A stretch of DNA of 63,490 bases from NORP181 sp047623555 (GTDB lineage: Bacteria; Pseudomonadota; Alphaproteobacteria; Rhodobacterales; Rhodobacteraceae): positions 1 to 63,490 of the forward strand of contig JBLHMP010000010.1 in the NCBI GenBank assembly GCA_047623555.1. The letters are read 5' to 3'. A program made the translations under genes and the position numbers. Position 1 is the stretch's first letter. The number at the start of each line of letters is the position of its first letter. Below the pieces are notes generated by a model that was given only the letters and a program-made list of their open reading frames with translations, did no database searches and was not told where the DNA came from. This document shows, in pieces, positions 51,790 through 60,246 of the stretch.

Positions 51790-52499
51790 GCGAACCGTTT
51801 CTGATTGGCGATGCGATGACGGGTGGCTATGGCCAGGGGCCGGACATTTTGCATGAGTGCACCATCGCTGTGAACAAAGGCGAGATCGCGGTGATTGTCG
51901 GGCCAAACGGCGCTGGCAAATCAACTGCGATGAAGGCGGTGTTTGGCATGCTGGGTTTGCGCGGCGGCTCGGTGAGGCTGGACGGCGAAGACATCAGCGC
52001 GCTGTCGCCACAGGATCGTGTGATCAAAGGTATGGGGTTTGTGCCGCAGACCCAGAACATTTTCACCTCGCTGACGGTCGAAGAAAACCTTGAGATGGGC
52101 GCGTTTATCCGTCGCGATGATTTTTCCGACACCATGGCACAGGTCTATGATCTGTTTCCGATCCTGAAAAAGAAACGCAATCAGCCCGCTGGCGAATTGT
52201 CTGGTGGTCAGCGTCAACAGGTGGCCTTTGGGCGCGCCCTGATGACCCAGCCCAAAGTGCTGATGCTGGACGAGCCCACCGCCGGGGTTAGCCCGATTGT
52301 GATGGACGAATTATTTGACCGCATCATCGAAGTCGCCCGCAGTGGCATTCCGATCCTGATGGTCGAACAGAACGCCCGCCAAGCGCTTGAAATTGCGGAT
52401 AAAGGATATGTCCTGGTGCAGGGACGCAATGCATTTACCGGCACCGGGCAGGATCTGCTGAACGACCCTGATGTCCGCAAATCGTTTTTGGGAGGCTGA
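51786..52499 (+). CDS. livF: Liv-type ABC ATPase LivF (importer 2)
   Basis: This 237-residue ATPase has the normal Walker A GPNGAGKST, signature ELSGGQRQQVAFGRAL, Walker B LMLDEPTAGVSP and the LivF-type VEQNARQALEIAD. GGAGAGG lies just before its ATG. It serves as a good contrast to the LivF of importer 1. Confidence 0.94.
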   Translation: MSEPFLIGDAMTGGYGQGPDILHECTIAVNKGEIAVIVGPNGAGKSTAMKAVFGMLGLRGGSVRLDGEDISALSPQDRVIKGMGFVPQTQNIFTSLTVEENLEMGAFIRRDDFSDTMAQVYDLFPILKKKRNQPAGELSGGQRQQVAFGRALMTQPKVLMLDEPTAGVSPIVMDELFDRIIEVARSGIPILMVEQNARQALEIADKGYVLVQGRNAFTGTGQDLLNDPDVRKSFLGG

Positions 52500-52502
52500 G
52501 GC

Positions 52503-52565
52503 ATGGCATTCACATTTGACACCACCAACACCAGCACCACACGCATTTCCTGCGAGGCCAACTGA
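52503..52565 (+). CDS. 20-residue ORF between livF and livH
   Basis: The Thr-rich frame MAFTFDTTNTSTTRISCEAN has a strong GGGAGG site ending 7 bases before its ATG, and its TGA overlaps the livH ATG (TGATG). It may act only to deliver ribosomes to livH, whose own site is poor. No function can be assigned to the peptide. Confidence 0.4.
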   Translation: MAFTFDTTNTSTTRISCEAN

Positions 52566-53575
52566 TGGATTTTCTAAACGCAATCGTCGCTTTGGCGAAC
52601 TACGTCATTGTGCCCGGCATCGCCTATGGCAGCCAGCTGGCGCTGGGGGCGCTTGGGGTGACGCTGATCTATGGCATCCTGCGGTTTTCCAACTTTGCCC
52701 ATGGCGACACGATGGCCTTCGGCGCCATGGTGACGATCCTTGTAACCTGGTGGATGCAATCGGTTGGCATCTCGCTCGGGCCATTGCCCACGGCGTTGCT
52801 GGCCCTGCCCTTTGGCATATTGGCAACCATGGTGCTGGTGTTGGTCACCGACCGAATGGTCTATCGGTTTTACCGTGAACAAAAGGCCAAACCGGTTATT
52901 CTGGTGATCGTGTCGATGGGCGTCATGTTCATCCTGAACGGACTGGTGCGCTTTGTCATTGGGCCAAACGATCAACGGTTTCTCGATGGCGAGAGGTTCA
53001 TCATTTCGGCGCGTGAATTCAAGGCGATGACCGGCCTAAAGGAAGGTCTGGCGATCAAGACCACCCAAGGATTAACCGTTGTGACAGCCATTATCGTGGT
53101 GATCTTGCTGTTCTGGTTCCTCAACCGCACCCGCACTGGTAAATCCATGCGCGCCTATTCGGACAACGAAGATCTGGCGTTGCTGTCAGGTATCAACCCG
53201 GAACGGGTGGTGATGTATACGTGGCTGATTGTGGCCGCTTTGGCGACCATTGCCGGCACGCTGTACGGCTTGGATAAATCATTCAAACCGTTCACCTATT
53301 TCCAGCTTTTGTTGCCTATTTTTGCCAGCGCCATTGTTGGTGGGCTCGGAAGCCCGATCGGTGCCATTGCTGGCGGCTTTATCATCGCCTTTTCCGAGGT
53401 GACGATCACCTATGCCTGGAAAAAGGTCGCGCGATATTTGCTGCCCGAACAATGGGAACCGGATAGTTTGGTGCAACTGCTTAGTACCGACTATAAATTC
53501 GCGGTGTCGTTTGTGATCTTGCTGATCGTGTTGCTGTTTAAACCAACCGGGCTGTTCAAGGGGAAAGCAGTATGA
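52565..53575 (+). CDS. livH: Liv-type ABC permease LivH (importer 2)
   Basis: This 336-residue permease has about eight hydrophobic segments. LGALGVTLIYGILRFSNFAHGD, MRAYSDNEDLALLSGINPERVV and FASAIVGGLGSPIGAIAGG are typical of LivH. The start overlaps the small upstream ORF, and the stop overlaps livM by ATGA. Confidence 0.93.
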   Translation: MDFLNAIVALANYVIVPGIAYGSQLALGALGVTLIYGILRFSNFAHGDTMAFGAMVTILVTWWMQSVGISLGPLPTALLALPFGILATMVLVLVTDRMVYRFYREQKAKPVILVIVSMGVMFILNGLVRFVIGPNDQRFLDGERFIISAREFKAMTGLKEGLAIKTTQGLTVVTAIIVVILLFWFLNRTRTGKSMRAYSDNEDLALLSGINPERVVMYTWLIVAALATIAGTLYGLDKSFKPFTYFQLLLPIFASAIVGGLGSPIGAIAGGFIIAFSEVTITYAWKKVARYLLPEQWEPDSLVQLLSTDYKFAVSFVILLIVLLFKPTGLFKGKAV

Positions 53576-54876
53576 CCTATACGCTGAAAAATGTTGCCCT
53601 GTTTGCTGTGGTTGCTGCGCTGATCGCCATCACCGGATTTATGCAAAGCTGGAATTCAGCGTTGTTGATCATCAATCTGGGGCTGATTTCGTCGATCATG
53701 GCCATTGGGGTGAACCTGCAATGGGGCTTTGCCGGGCTGTTCAATGTCGGGATCATGGGCTTTGTTGCCCTTGGTGGGCTGGGTGCTGTTCTGGTGTCTA
53801 TGCCGCCGACAAAAGAGGCATGGGCCGCTGGTGGCGGCGGTGTGGTTCTTGGTCTGTTGCTGGGGGCTGCGACTGTTGTTGCCGCGATCATGGTGATGAA
53901 AAAGATGCAGCCGGGACGCACGCGGGTTATCACGGTATTGGCGATGCTGATCGGCGGGTTCTTTATCTTTCGCGGCGTGTTTGATCCGGCGGTTTTGGCG
54001 GTGGAAAAAGTTAATCCTGCGGTCACCGGTTATCTGGGTGGCGCGGGTTTGAATATCCTGGTGGCGTGGCCCGTGGGCGGATTGCTGGCAGCCTGTGTTG
54101 CCTGGCTGATCGGTAAAACCGCTTTGGGATTACGGTCGGATTATCTGGCGATTGCAACATTGGGTATTGCCGAAATTATTATTGCCGTGCTCAAAAATGA
54201 GGACTGGCTGTCGCGCGGCGTTAAAAACGTCATCGGCATTCCACGGCCCCTGCCCTATGAGATTAATCTGCAACAAGATGCGAGCTTTGTTGAGGGCGCC
54301 GCAAACTTTGGTCTTGATCCCGTAACGGCGTCAACACTTTACGTCAAAATCGCCTATGGCATGTTGTTTCTGGGGGTGCTGTTGTTTGTGCTGTTGCTAT
54401 CGCAACTGGCACTGAAAAGCCCTTGGGGCCGGATGATGCGGGCGATCCGCGACAACGAGGTTGCCGCCGAAGCCATGGGCAAAGATGTCACCCGCCGTCA
54501 TTTGCAGGTCTTTGTTATTGGCAGCGCCGTTTGTGGCATTGCTGGTGCGATGATGACCACACTGGACGGGCAGTTAACGCCGGGCACCTATCAGCCGCTG
54601 CGGTTTACCTTTCTGATCTGGGTGATGGTGATTGTCGGCGGGTCAGGCAACAATTTCGGCGCGGTTCTGGGTGGTATGCTGATCTGGTTCCTCTGGGTTC
54701 AGGTCGAACCGATGGGGCTTTTCGTGATGCAGGTGATTACCTCAGGCTTGGCGGATGACAGTGGCCTGAAAGAGCACCTGATCAACAGCGCCGCACATAT
54801 GCGTCTGCTGACCATGGGGGTTATATTGCTGATGGTGCTCAGGTTCTCACCACGGGGTTTGATACCCGAGAAATGA
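53572..54876 (+). CDS. livM: Liv-type ABC permease LivM (importer 2)
   Basis: This 434-residue permease has INLGLISSIMAIGVNLQWGFAGLFNVGIMGF, LRSDYLAIATLGIAEIIIAVLKNE and the EAA region PWGRMMRAIRDNEVAAEAMGKDV. It is longer than average owing to an insert after the first segments (about 75-165) with several extra hydrophobic stretches. It is the last gene of the operon. Confidence 0.93.
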   Translation: MTYTLKNVALFAVVAALIAITGFMQSWNSALLIINLGLISSIMAIGVNLQWGFAGLFNVGIMGFVALGGLGAVLVSMPPTKEAWAAGGGGVVLGLLLGAATVVAAIMVMKKMQPGRTRVITVLAMLIGGFFIFRGVFDPAVLAVEKVNPAVTGYLGGAGLNILVAWPVGGLLAACVAWLIGKTALGLRSDYLAIATLGIAEIIIAVLKNEDWLSRGVKNVIGIPRPLPYEINLQQDASFVEGAANFGLDPVTASTLYVKIAYGMLFLGVLLFVLLLSQLALKSPWGRMMRAIRDNEVAAEAMGKDVTRRHLQVFVIGSAVCGIAGAMMTTLDGQLTPGTYQPLRFTFLIWVMVIVGGSGNNFGAVLGGMLIWFLWVQVEPMGLFVMQVITSGLADDSGLKEHLINSAAHMRLLTMGVILLMVLRFSPRGLIPEK

Positions 54877-54882
54877 TAGCAT

Positions 54883-54902
54883 GGGTGGGTTTTCACCCAC
54901 CC
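54883..54902. terminator. extragenic palindrome between convergent genes
   Basis: A perfect 8-bp stem, GGGTGGGT-TTTC-ACCCACCC, is followed by TACGCCC. It lies between the convergent livM and HerA-like genes. There is no T run. It resembles short GGTGGG-type palindromes scattered in many genomes, so it may be a repetitive element acting as a terminator. Confidence 0.6.
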
Positions 54903-54908
54903 TACGCC

Positions 54909-56453
54909 CTACCGCCCCTTAAAGAAGCTGCCCAAAATACCGCGCACCAGACGCCGGCCGGTGGTGCCTTTCAGCTCTTTGATCAGCGCCTCGCTGATGG
55001 CTGATCCGTAGGTGTCAGGTTTGCGACTGCTGCGTGAAGTTGACCGCGACACCCGACTGCCAGAATACCGCCGCGCGGCATTGAACTCACGCAGCATCAT
55101 TGTCGGCTGTTCTTCGGCGGCGACCTCTGAGACTTCGGCGTCATGTGCGGCGGCTTGCGCCCGTTTGGCAAGAATTTCATAGGCGGATTTTCGGTCGATG
55201 GTTTTGTCGTATTTCCCCGACATATCCGAGGCCGCCATGATCGCCTGACGTTCTGTTTTGGTGATTGGCCCCAATTGCGACGACGGAGGCCGGATCAGCG
55301 TGCGCTCCACCACGCCCGGAATGCCCTTTTTCATCAGCATTGAGGTCACGGCCTCGCCAACTCCGACCTCGCGAATAGCCTCTTCGGTGGAAAAGCGCGG
55401 GTTTTCGCGGTAGGTTTCCGACGCCATACGCAGGTTTTTTCGATCCCGCGCAGTGAAGGCGCGCAACGCATGTTGAAAACGGTTGCCCAGCTGGCCAAGG
55501 ATGTCTTCGGGCACATCAGCCGGGTTTTGGGTGATGAAATAGATGCCGACACCTTTGGAACGAATAAGCCGCGCCACCTGTTCTACCTTGTCCACCAGCG
55601 CCTTTGGGGCATCATCAAACAGCAGATGGGCCTCGTCAAAAAAGAACACCAGCTTGGGTTTATCGGGGTCTCCTACTTCGGGCAGTTCCTCAAACAACTC
55701 GCTGAGCAGCCACAGCAGGAACGTGGCATAGAGTGCGGGCGACGACATCAGTTTGTCAGAGGCCAGAATGTTGATCATGCCGCGGCCATCGGCATCGGTG
55801 CGCATAATGTCATCCAGCGACAAGGCCGGTTCGCCAAACAGTTTGCTGCCGCCCTGATTTTCCAGCACCAGCAACCGGCGCTGAATCGCTCCGATTGAGG
55901 AGGTTGCGACATTGCCATAGCGCAGCGACAATTGCGCCCGGTTTTCGCCGACCCAGACCAGCAAGGCCTGCAGGTCCTTAAGGTCAAGCAATGGCAGGCC
56001 TTCTTCGTCAGAGAGGCGAAAGGCGATGTTCAGGATACCCTCTTGCGCATCCGTCAGGTTCAGCAGGCGCGCCAACAGCAAAGGCCCCATCTCGGCGACA
56101 GTGGTGCGGACCGGATGACCCTGTTCGCCGAACATGTCCCAGAACGTCACCGGGCTGGCACCATAGGCGAAATCGTCAAAACCGATGGTGGCGGCGCGTT
56201 CCATGAACGGTTTGTGCAGCTTGTGGGTGGCCGAGCCAGCCGCGGCCAACCCGGACAGATCGCCTTTGACGTCAGACAGGAACACCGGCACGCCAGCATT
56301 GGAGAAGCCTTCGGCGAGGATTTGAAGCGTCACAGTTTTGCCGGTTCCTGTGGCACCGGCGATCAGCCCATGCCGGTTGGCATATTTCAGCGTCATGCCC
56401 TGTTTGACGCCATAGGCATCGCCGCCACCACCAATAAATATCTTACCGTCCAT
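54909..56453 (-). CDS. HerA-like ATPase (DUF853 family)
   Basis: This 514-residue P-loop ATPase of the FtsK/HerA type has Walker A GATGTGKT (33-40), the Walker B aspartate-glutamate in KLVFFFDEAHLLFDDAP, and RSKGVGIYFITQNPADVPEDILGQLGNRFQHALRAF with an arginine-finger-like region. The C-terminus is basic (SRKPDTYGSAISEALIKELKGTTGRRLVRGILGSFFKGR). Physiological role unknown; relatives are DNA translocases. It stands alone with divergent spacing. Confidence 0.9.
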   Translation of the reverse strand: MDGKIFIGGGGDAYGVKQGMTLKYANRHGLIAGATGTGKTVTLQILAEGFSNAGVPVFLSDVKGDLSGLAAAGSATHKLHKPFMERAATIGFDDFAYGASPVTFWDMFGEQGHPVRTTVAEMGPLLLARLLNLTDAQEGILNIAFRLSDEEGLPLLDLKDLQALLVWVGENRAQLSLRYGNVATSSIGAIQRRLLVLENQGGSKLFGEPALSLDDIMRTDADGRGMINILASDKLMSSPALYATFLLWLLSELFEELPEVGDPDKPKLVFFFDEAHLLFDDAPKALVDKVEQVARLIRSKGVGIYFITQNPADVPEDILGQLGNRFQHALRAFTARDRKNLRMASETYRENPRFSTEEAIREVGVGEAVTSMLMKKGIPGVVERTLIRPPSSQLGPITKTERQAIMAASDMSGKYDKTIDRKSAYEILAKRAQAAAHDAEVSEVAAEEQPTMMLREFNAARRYSGSRVSRSTSRSSRKPDTYGSAISEALIKELKGTTGRRLVRGILGSFFKGR

Positions 56454-56536
56454 AGCCTTAGCCCCAAATTAAATTCTCGTACCGCCCTGAGCATACAAAG
56501 TTAATGTTTGACTGCGATAGTCTTTTTGCCTGCATT

Positions 56537-56604
56537 GGCACTCTTAGTGCTGTGTGGGTATCCTCCCTGTCAGACTGGCCGTGTCTTCGGGCACGGCCCT
56601 TTTT
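56537..56604 (+). ncRNA. candidate small RNA 1
   Basis: A hairpin GCACT-CTT-AGTGC (56538-56550) is followed by a probable single-stranded CCTCCC (56562-56567), which could pair with Shine-Dalgarno sites, and then the terminator GGCCGTG-N8-CACGGCC-TTTTT. The promoter-like block TTGACT-N17-TGCATT lies just upstream. The length of about 65-70 bases and the compact layout fit a trans-acting sRNA. The 5' end is a guess. Confidence 0.4.
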
Positions 56605-56717
56605 GGTGCCGCTCTTGTTTCGCCAGCAGAGCGCCAATTGGGGTAGCAGGAAAATAAGTCATGGAAACTTTGGTATTAGCTATTGACCGGTGTTGTTGGG
56701 TTGCCTACGCTTCCGCT

Positions 56718-56788
56718 AATAATAAGTCGGCCAGTCCGACGGGGAAAACTTTTCAAGAGAAAGAGGGTCTTTGGTGATCCTCTTTTTT
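56718..56788 (+). ncRNA. candidate small RNA 2
   Basis: A hairpin GTCGG-CCAGT-CCGAC (56726-56740) is followed by a GGGGAAAACTTTTC linker and a terminator AAGAGG...CCTCTT with six Ts. The promoter-like block TTGACC-N17-TACGCT ends 7 bases before the proposed 5' end. It is similar in layout to candidate 1, with the same spacing inside the promoter block. Confidence 0.4.
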
Positions 56789-56911
56789 GCGTGATGTTTG
56801 TGTATCCTAATCATCGCTGTAAATCACCACTGATGGCTACATTAAGCCACTGACACCGGTTTGATGCCGTGGTACAGCAAGCCAAAGTAAAATCGTAAAA
56901 TTGAGGCCTCA

Positions 56912-57538
56912 ATGTTTCGCAAATTAACAGTACTTTCGTTCGCCGCTTGTGTTGCCATGACATCGTTTGGATATGCGCAAGAGACTACGCCAGATGAAAC
57001 CATAACAGACCAAACCACATCCAAAGACAGCACAGTGATTGAGCCGACATTGGATATGGGGCAAGTGGTGACAGAGGGGCCGCAAATCGGCGAGCGCTAT
57101 GCCAAAAACACATTTGGCAGCTGGGAGCTGGCCTGCTTTAGGACAGCTGACGGCAATGACCCCTGCTCGTTGGTGCAGATTTTGACCGATGAGACCGGCA
57201 ATCCAACCGCTGAGGTTTCGTTGTTCCGCATCGCCAATGGTGGCGTGGCAATTGCTGGCATTACTGTGGTTGTACCGCTGGAAACATCGTTGCCCGCGCA
57301 ATTGACAATCTCGGTCGATGGCGAGCAGGGCAAACGCTATGTGTATTCATTTTGCAATCAGATCGGCTGTATAGCGCAGATTGGCCTGACCCAAGAAGAT
57401 GTTGATGCCTTTAAGAAAGGCAATACCGCCAGCGTATCGCTGGTTCCGGCGCAGGCACCGGATCAGGTGATCTCGCTTAATATGCCGCTTGATGGCTTCA
57501 CAGCTGGGTATAATACGGTTGATATCGTCCAAAACTAA
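56912..57538 (+). CDS. invasion-associated locus B (IalB) family protein
   Basis: This 208-residue secreted protein has a signal peptide (cleavage near Ala22-Gln23) and an acidic Thr/Asp-rich linker, followed by an IalB domain with FGSWELACFR, DPCSLVQIL and YSFCNQIGCIAQIG. The four Cys residues probably form disulfides. IalB was named from Bartonella; its role in free-living alphaproteobacteria is unclear. Ends at a strong terminator. Confidence 0.88.
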   Translation: MFRKLTVLSFAACVAMTSFGYAQETTPDETITDQTTSKDSTVIEPTLDMGQVVTEGPQIGERYAKNTFGSWELACFRTADGNDPCSLVQILTDETGNPTAEVSLFRIANGGVAIAGITVVVPLETSLPAQLTISVDGEQGKRYVYSFCNQIGCIAQIGLTQEDVDAFKKGNTASVSLVPAQAPDQVISLNMPLDGFTAGYNTVDIVQN

Positions 57539-57567
57539 GGTCGACCACAAACGTTGAATTTGAAAAT

Positions 57568-57594
57568 GCCGGGCCGTTTGGTCCGGCGTTTTTT
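57568..57594 (+). terminator. Rho-independent terminator after the IalB gene
   Basis: An 8-bp stem with one G-U pair, GCCGGGCC-GTTT-GGTCCGGC, is followed by GTTTTTT. It lies between two convergent genes. Confidence 0.85.
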
Positions 57595-57595
57595 G

Positions 57596-58804
57596 TTATA
57601 TCTTGCGCAGGGCAATGACCGCATTCAGCCCGCCAAAGGCAAAGGCGTTTGAGAGCGCCACAGTGACCTTGGCATCGCGGGCCTCGTTTGGCACCACGTC
57701 CAGGGCGCATTCCGGGTCGGGTTCTTCATAGCCAATGGTTGGCGCAATCACCCCGTCGCGCAGCGCCATGATGCAGGCGAGCAATTCCACCGCACCTGTG
57801 CCGCCGATCAAATGGCCATGCATGGATTTGGTTGAACTGATCATCAGGTTATCCGCATGTGGCCCAAACACATCCGCCACAGCCGCGCATTCGGTTTTGT
57901 CATTCGCGGTGGTGCCGGTGCCATGGGCGTTGATATATCCGACATCTTCGGGATTGATCCGCGCGTCGGTCATTGCACCGGCCATGGCCCGCGCGGCCCC
58001 CTGTTTGGACGGCATGACAATGTCTGATGCATCTGAGGACATGGCAAAGCCGATGACTTCGCACAGGATATCGGCGCCGCGGGCCCGCGCATGGTCGTAG
58101 TCTTCAAACACAAACACCCCGGCGCCTTCGCCCTGCACCATGCCGTTGCGGTTGGCGCTAAACGGGCGGCAGGCGTCTTTGGACATCACCCGCAACCCTT
58201 CCCAGGCTTTGACGCCGCCAAAACACAACATCGATTCCGACCCACCGGTGATCATCACTGGCGCCATGCCACTGCGCACCATGGCAAAAGCCTGCGCCAT
58301 GGCGTGGTTGGACGAGGCACAGGCGGTGGAGACGGTGAATGTTGGGCCCTTCAGGTTATGTTCCATCGACACATGCGAGGCGGCGGCGTTGTTCATCAAC
58401 TTGGGCACCACAAACGGGTGCACCCGGTTTTTGCCATCTTCATAGACAGATCGGTAATTATCGTCCCAGGTGCTGACCCCGCCCCCGGCGGTGCCGAGAA
58501 CCACGCCGGAGCGGACTGAAAGCTCTCCGCTAAAGACCAGGCCGGATTGGGTTATCGCCTCTTTTGCCGCCGTAAGGGTGAACTGGGTAAACCGGTCATA
58601 CAGCGAAATTTGCTGACGGTTAAAGCGGCCCTCGGCCTCAAACCCGTGCACCTGCCCACCAATGCGGATTGTCAGCCGTTCGACATCGCGAAACTCTAGC
58701 GGGCCAATGCCACAACGGCCTTCGCGCATCGCCTCAAGCGTCGCGGGCACGGTGTGACCAAGGGCGTTGATGGTGCCCGCCCCGGTGATGACGACGCGTT
58801 TCAT
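57596..58804 (-). CDS. beta-ketoacyl-ACP synthase (FabF/NodE type)
   Basis: This 402-residue KS-fold enzyme has the full catalytic triad: Cys162 in STACASSNHA, His294 in NAHGTGTT and His331 in MHGHLIGGTG. It overlaps the ACP gene by ATGA and is followed upstream by lpxD, so it may make a special fatty acid for lipid A or another envelope lipid rather than serve general FabF duty. It is inferred to work with the adjacent ACP. Confidence 0.9.
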   Translation of the reverse strand: MKRVVITGAGTINALGHTVPATLEAMREGRCGIGPLEFRDVERLTIRIGGQVHGFEAEGRFNRQQISLYDRFTQFTLTAAKEAITQSGLVFSGELSVRSGVVLGTAGGGVSTWDDNYRSVYEDGKNRVHPFVVPKLMNNAAASHVSMEHNLKGPTFTVSTACASSNHAMAQAFAMVRSGMAPVMITGGSESMLCFGGVKAWEGLRVMSKDACRPFSANRNGMVQGEGAGVFVFEDYDHARARGADILCEVIGFAMSSDASDIVMPSKQGAARAMAGAMTDARINPEDVGYINAHGTGTTANDKTECAAVADVFGPHADNLMISSTKSMHGHLIGGTGAVELLACIMALRDGVIAPTIGYEEPDPECALDVVPNEARDAKVTVALSNAFAFGGLNAVIALRKI

Positions 58805-59088
58805 GTCTTGTCGGCCAGCAGCTTTTGAATGCCCGCGATGATGCTGGCGACATTGGAAATATCAAAACCACCGTCTTCGGAGTTATTGTTACCCGAGGTA
58901 CTGGCGCTGGGATCATTGGCGTTGAACGGAATGGTAATGTCGAATTCTTCCTCGATCGAAAAAATGCTTTCGACCAGTCCAAGGCTGTCGATGCCAAGAT
59001 CGGCCAAGGTGCTGTCCAGTGTTACATCGGATGGTTCGAGCACCGCCTGTTCGGCGATAATGGCGATTACTTTGTCCTGAATAGTCAT
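58801..59088 (-). CDS. specialised acyl carrier protein
   Basis: This 95-residue ACP has the phosphopantetheine site Ser35 in LGIDSLGLVES. Compared with the usual 78-80 residues it carries an extra Asn/Ser-rich stretch (NDPSASTSGNNNSEDGG) before the last helix. ATG 59088 gives a normal ACP start. It sits between lpxD and a KS gene, so a role as a dedicated ACP for an envelope acyl chain is likely. Confidence 0.88.
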   Translation of the reverse strand: MTIQDKVIAIIAEQAVLEPSDVTLDSTLADLGIDSLGLVESIFSIEEEFDITIPFNANDPSASTSGNNNSEDGGFDISNVASIIAGIQKLLADKT

Positions 59089-59122
59089 CACAATCCCCTG
59101 AGGTGGATGTATATACGAAGGC

Positions 59123-60214
59123 TTATTCACTTGTATCCAATTTGGAAACCGTCATTTTCAGCGCAGAAAATTCACGCATCAATCGCGGCAACCTGCGTTG
59201 CGCTTTGTAGATGTCGGTATGGGTGTCCATCTTGACCGCAGGATAGCCCATAATCACCCGCCCGGCAGGCACGTTTGAGACGATTTTGGTCGCGCCACCG
59301 GCAATCACACCATCGCCGATAAACACGTTATCCGCGACGCCGCACTGACCGGCCAGCACCACGTTATTGCCAATATCAACCGACCCGGACACGCCGGTCT
59401 GCCCACAAAGCAGGGTATCATGGCCAACGCGGACGTTATGGCCCAGATGCACCTGGTTATCCAATTTGGTGCCATGCCCGATTGTGGTGTTGCGGATGGT
59501 GCCATTGTCGATGGTGCAATTGGCACCAATTTCAACATCATCGCCGATTTCCACCGACCCAAGCGAATGAATACGCACATAGCTTTGCGCCTCGGCACCG
59601 TCCTGATCGCCAAGGGTCTTGCGGACGTTTTCGGCGCCGGACACCTCGGGCGTTACAAAGGAAAACCCATCGGCACCGATCCGCGCACCCGGTTGGCAGA
59701 TGAACCGATCACCAATGGTGACACGCGCGCCAATGCTGACCATTTCGCGCAGAAACGCCCGCTCACCAATCACCGCATCGGCACCGATCATACAATGTGG
59801 TCCAATGACAGAACCTGACCCGATGCATGCCCCGGCCATGATCACGCAAAGCGGACCAATGGAGACATCATCGCCAAGAACCGCAGACGGATCAATCACC
59901 GCCGAGGGGTGAATGCCGGTCGCAAACCCCTGCCCGTGGTCCAGCATCTGGGTCAGCCCGGCCATCGCCATGCGCGGGCGTCCCACCAGAATAGCCGCCT
60001 TTAAACCAAATGAATGCCAGTCAGCCCCCTGCCAAAGCATCGCCGCGCGGGCCTGTCCATCGGCCAATGCTTCGCCATATTTCGGCGACATCGCCAGCGC
60101 CAGATCATCCGGACCGGCATCCGCAGGTTCCGCCGCGCGCGAAATGGTCAACGACACATCCCCCACTGCGGTTGCCCCAACAGCCTCAGCAATTTCAGCA
60201 ATTGTATAGATCAT
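59123..60214 (-). CDS. lpxD: UDP-3-O-acylglucosamine N-acyltransferase
   Basis: This 363-residue left-handed beta-helix enzyme adds the second 3-hydroxyacyl chain in lipid A synthesis. It has an N-terminal uridine-binding domain and then many hexapeptide repeats (IHPSAVIDPSAVLGDDVSIGP, TIGHGTKLDNQVHLGHNVRVGH) with the catalytic-type His in LDNQVHLGHN. It is separated from its usual fabZ-lpxA neighbours and joined instead to an ACP and a KS gene. Confidence 0.93.
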   Translation of the reverse strand: MIYTIAEIAEAVGATAVGDVSLTISRAAEPADAGPDDLALAMSPKYGEALADGQARAAMLWQGADWHSFGLKAAILVGRPRMAMAGLTQMLDHGQGFATGIHPSAVIDPSAVLGDDVSIGPLCVIMAGACIGSGSVIGPHCMIGADAVIGERAFLREMVSIGARVTIGDRFICQPGARIGADGFSFVTPEVSGAENVRKTLGDQDGAEAQSYVRIHSLGSVEIGDDVEIGANCTIDNGTIRNTTIGHGTKLDNQVHLGHNVRVGHDTLLCGQTGVSGSVDIGNNVVLAGQCGVADNVFIGDGVIAGGATKIVSNVPAGRVIMGYPAVKMDTHTDIYKAQRRLPRLMREFSALKMTVSKLDTSE

Positions 60215-60246
60215 GCCCCAAGCCCCTATATCGCTTGGGAAAGGGA

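Larger units (their letters stand above)
56454..56911. other. 458-base region with two candidate small RNAs
   Basis: No protein gene is seen between the divergent HerA-like and IalB genes. Two plus-strand terminators (56577-56604, 56761-56788) serve no visible gene. Each is preceded by a similar promoter-like block: TTGAC[T/C]-N12-TTGCCT-x-C (56508-56536 and 56683-56711). The remainder up to 56911 carries the IalB promoter, for which nothing clear was found. Confidence 0.6.

Noticed and set aside
54883..54902. GGGTGGGT palindrome considered as part of a mobile element
   Set aside because: Only one copy is seen in the window and there are no flanking repeats; kept as an extragenic palindrome or terminator.
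56504..56686. 60-codon frame across candidate small RNA 1
   Set aside because: It runs through a Rho-independent terminator and has no ribosome site; the RNA structures explain the region better.
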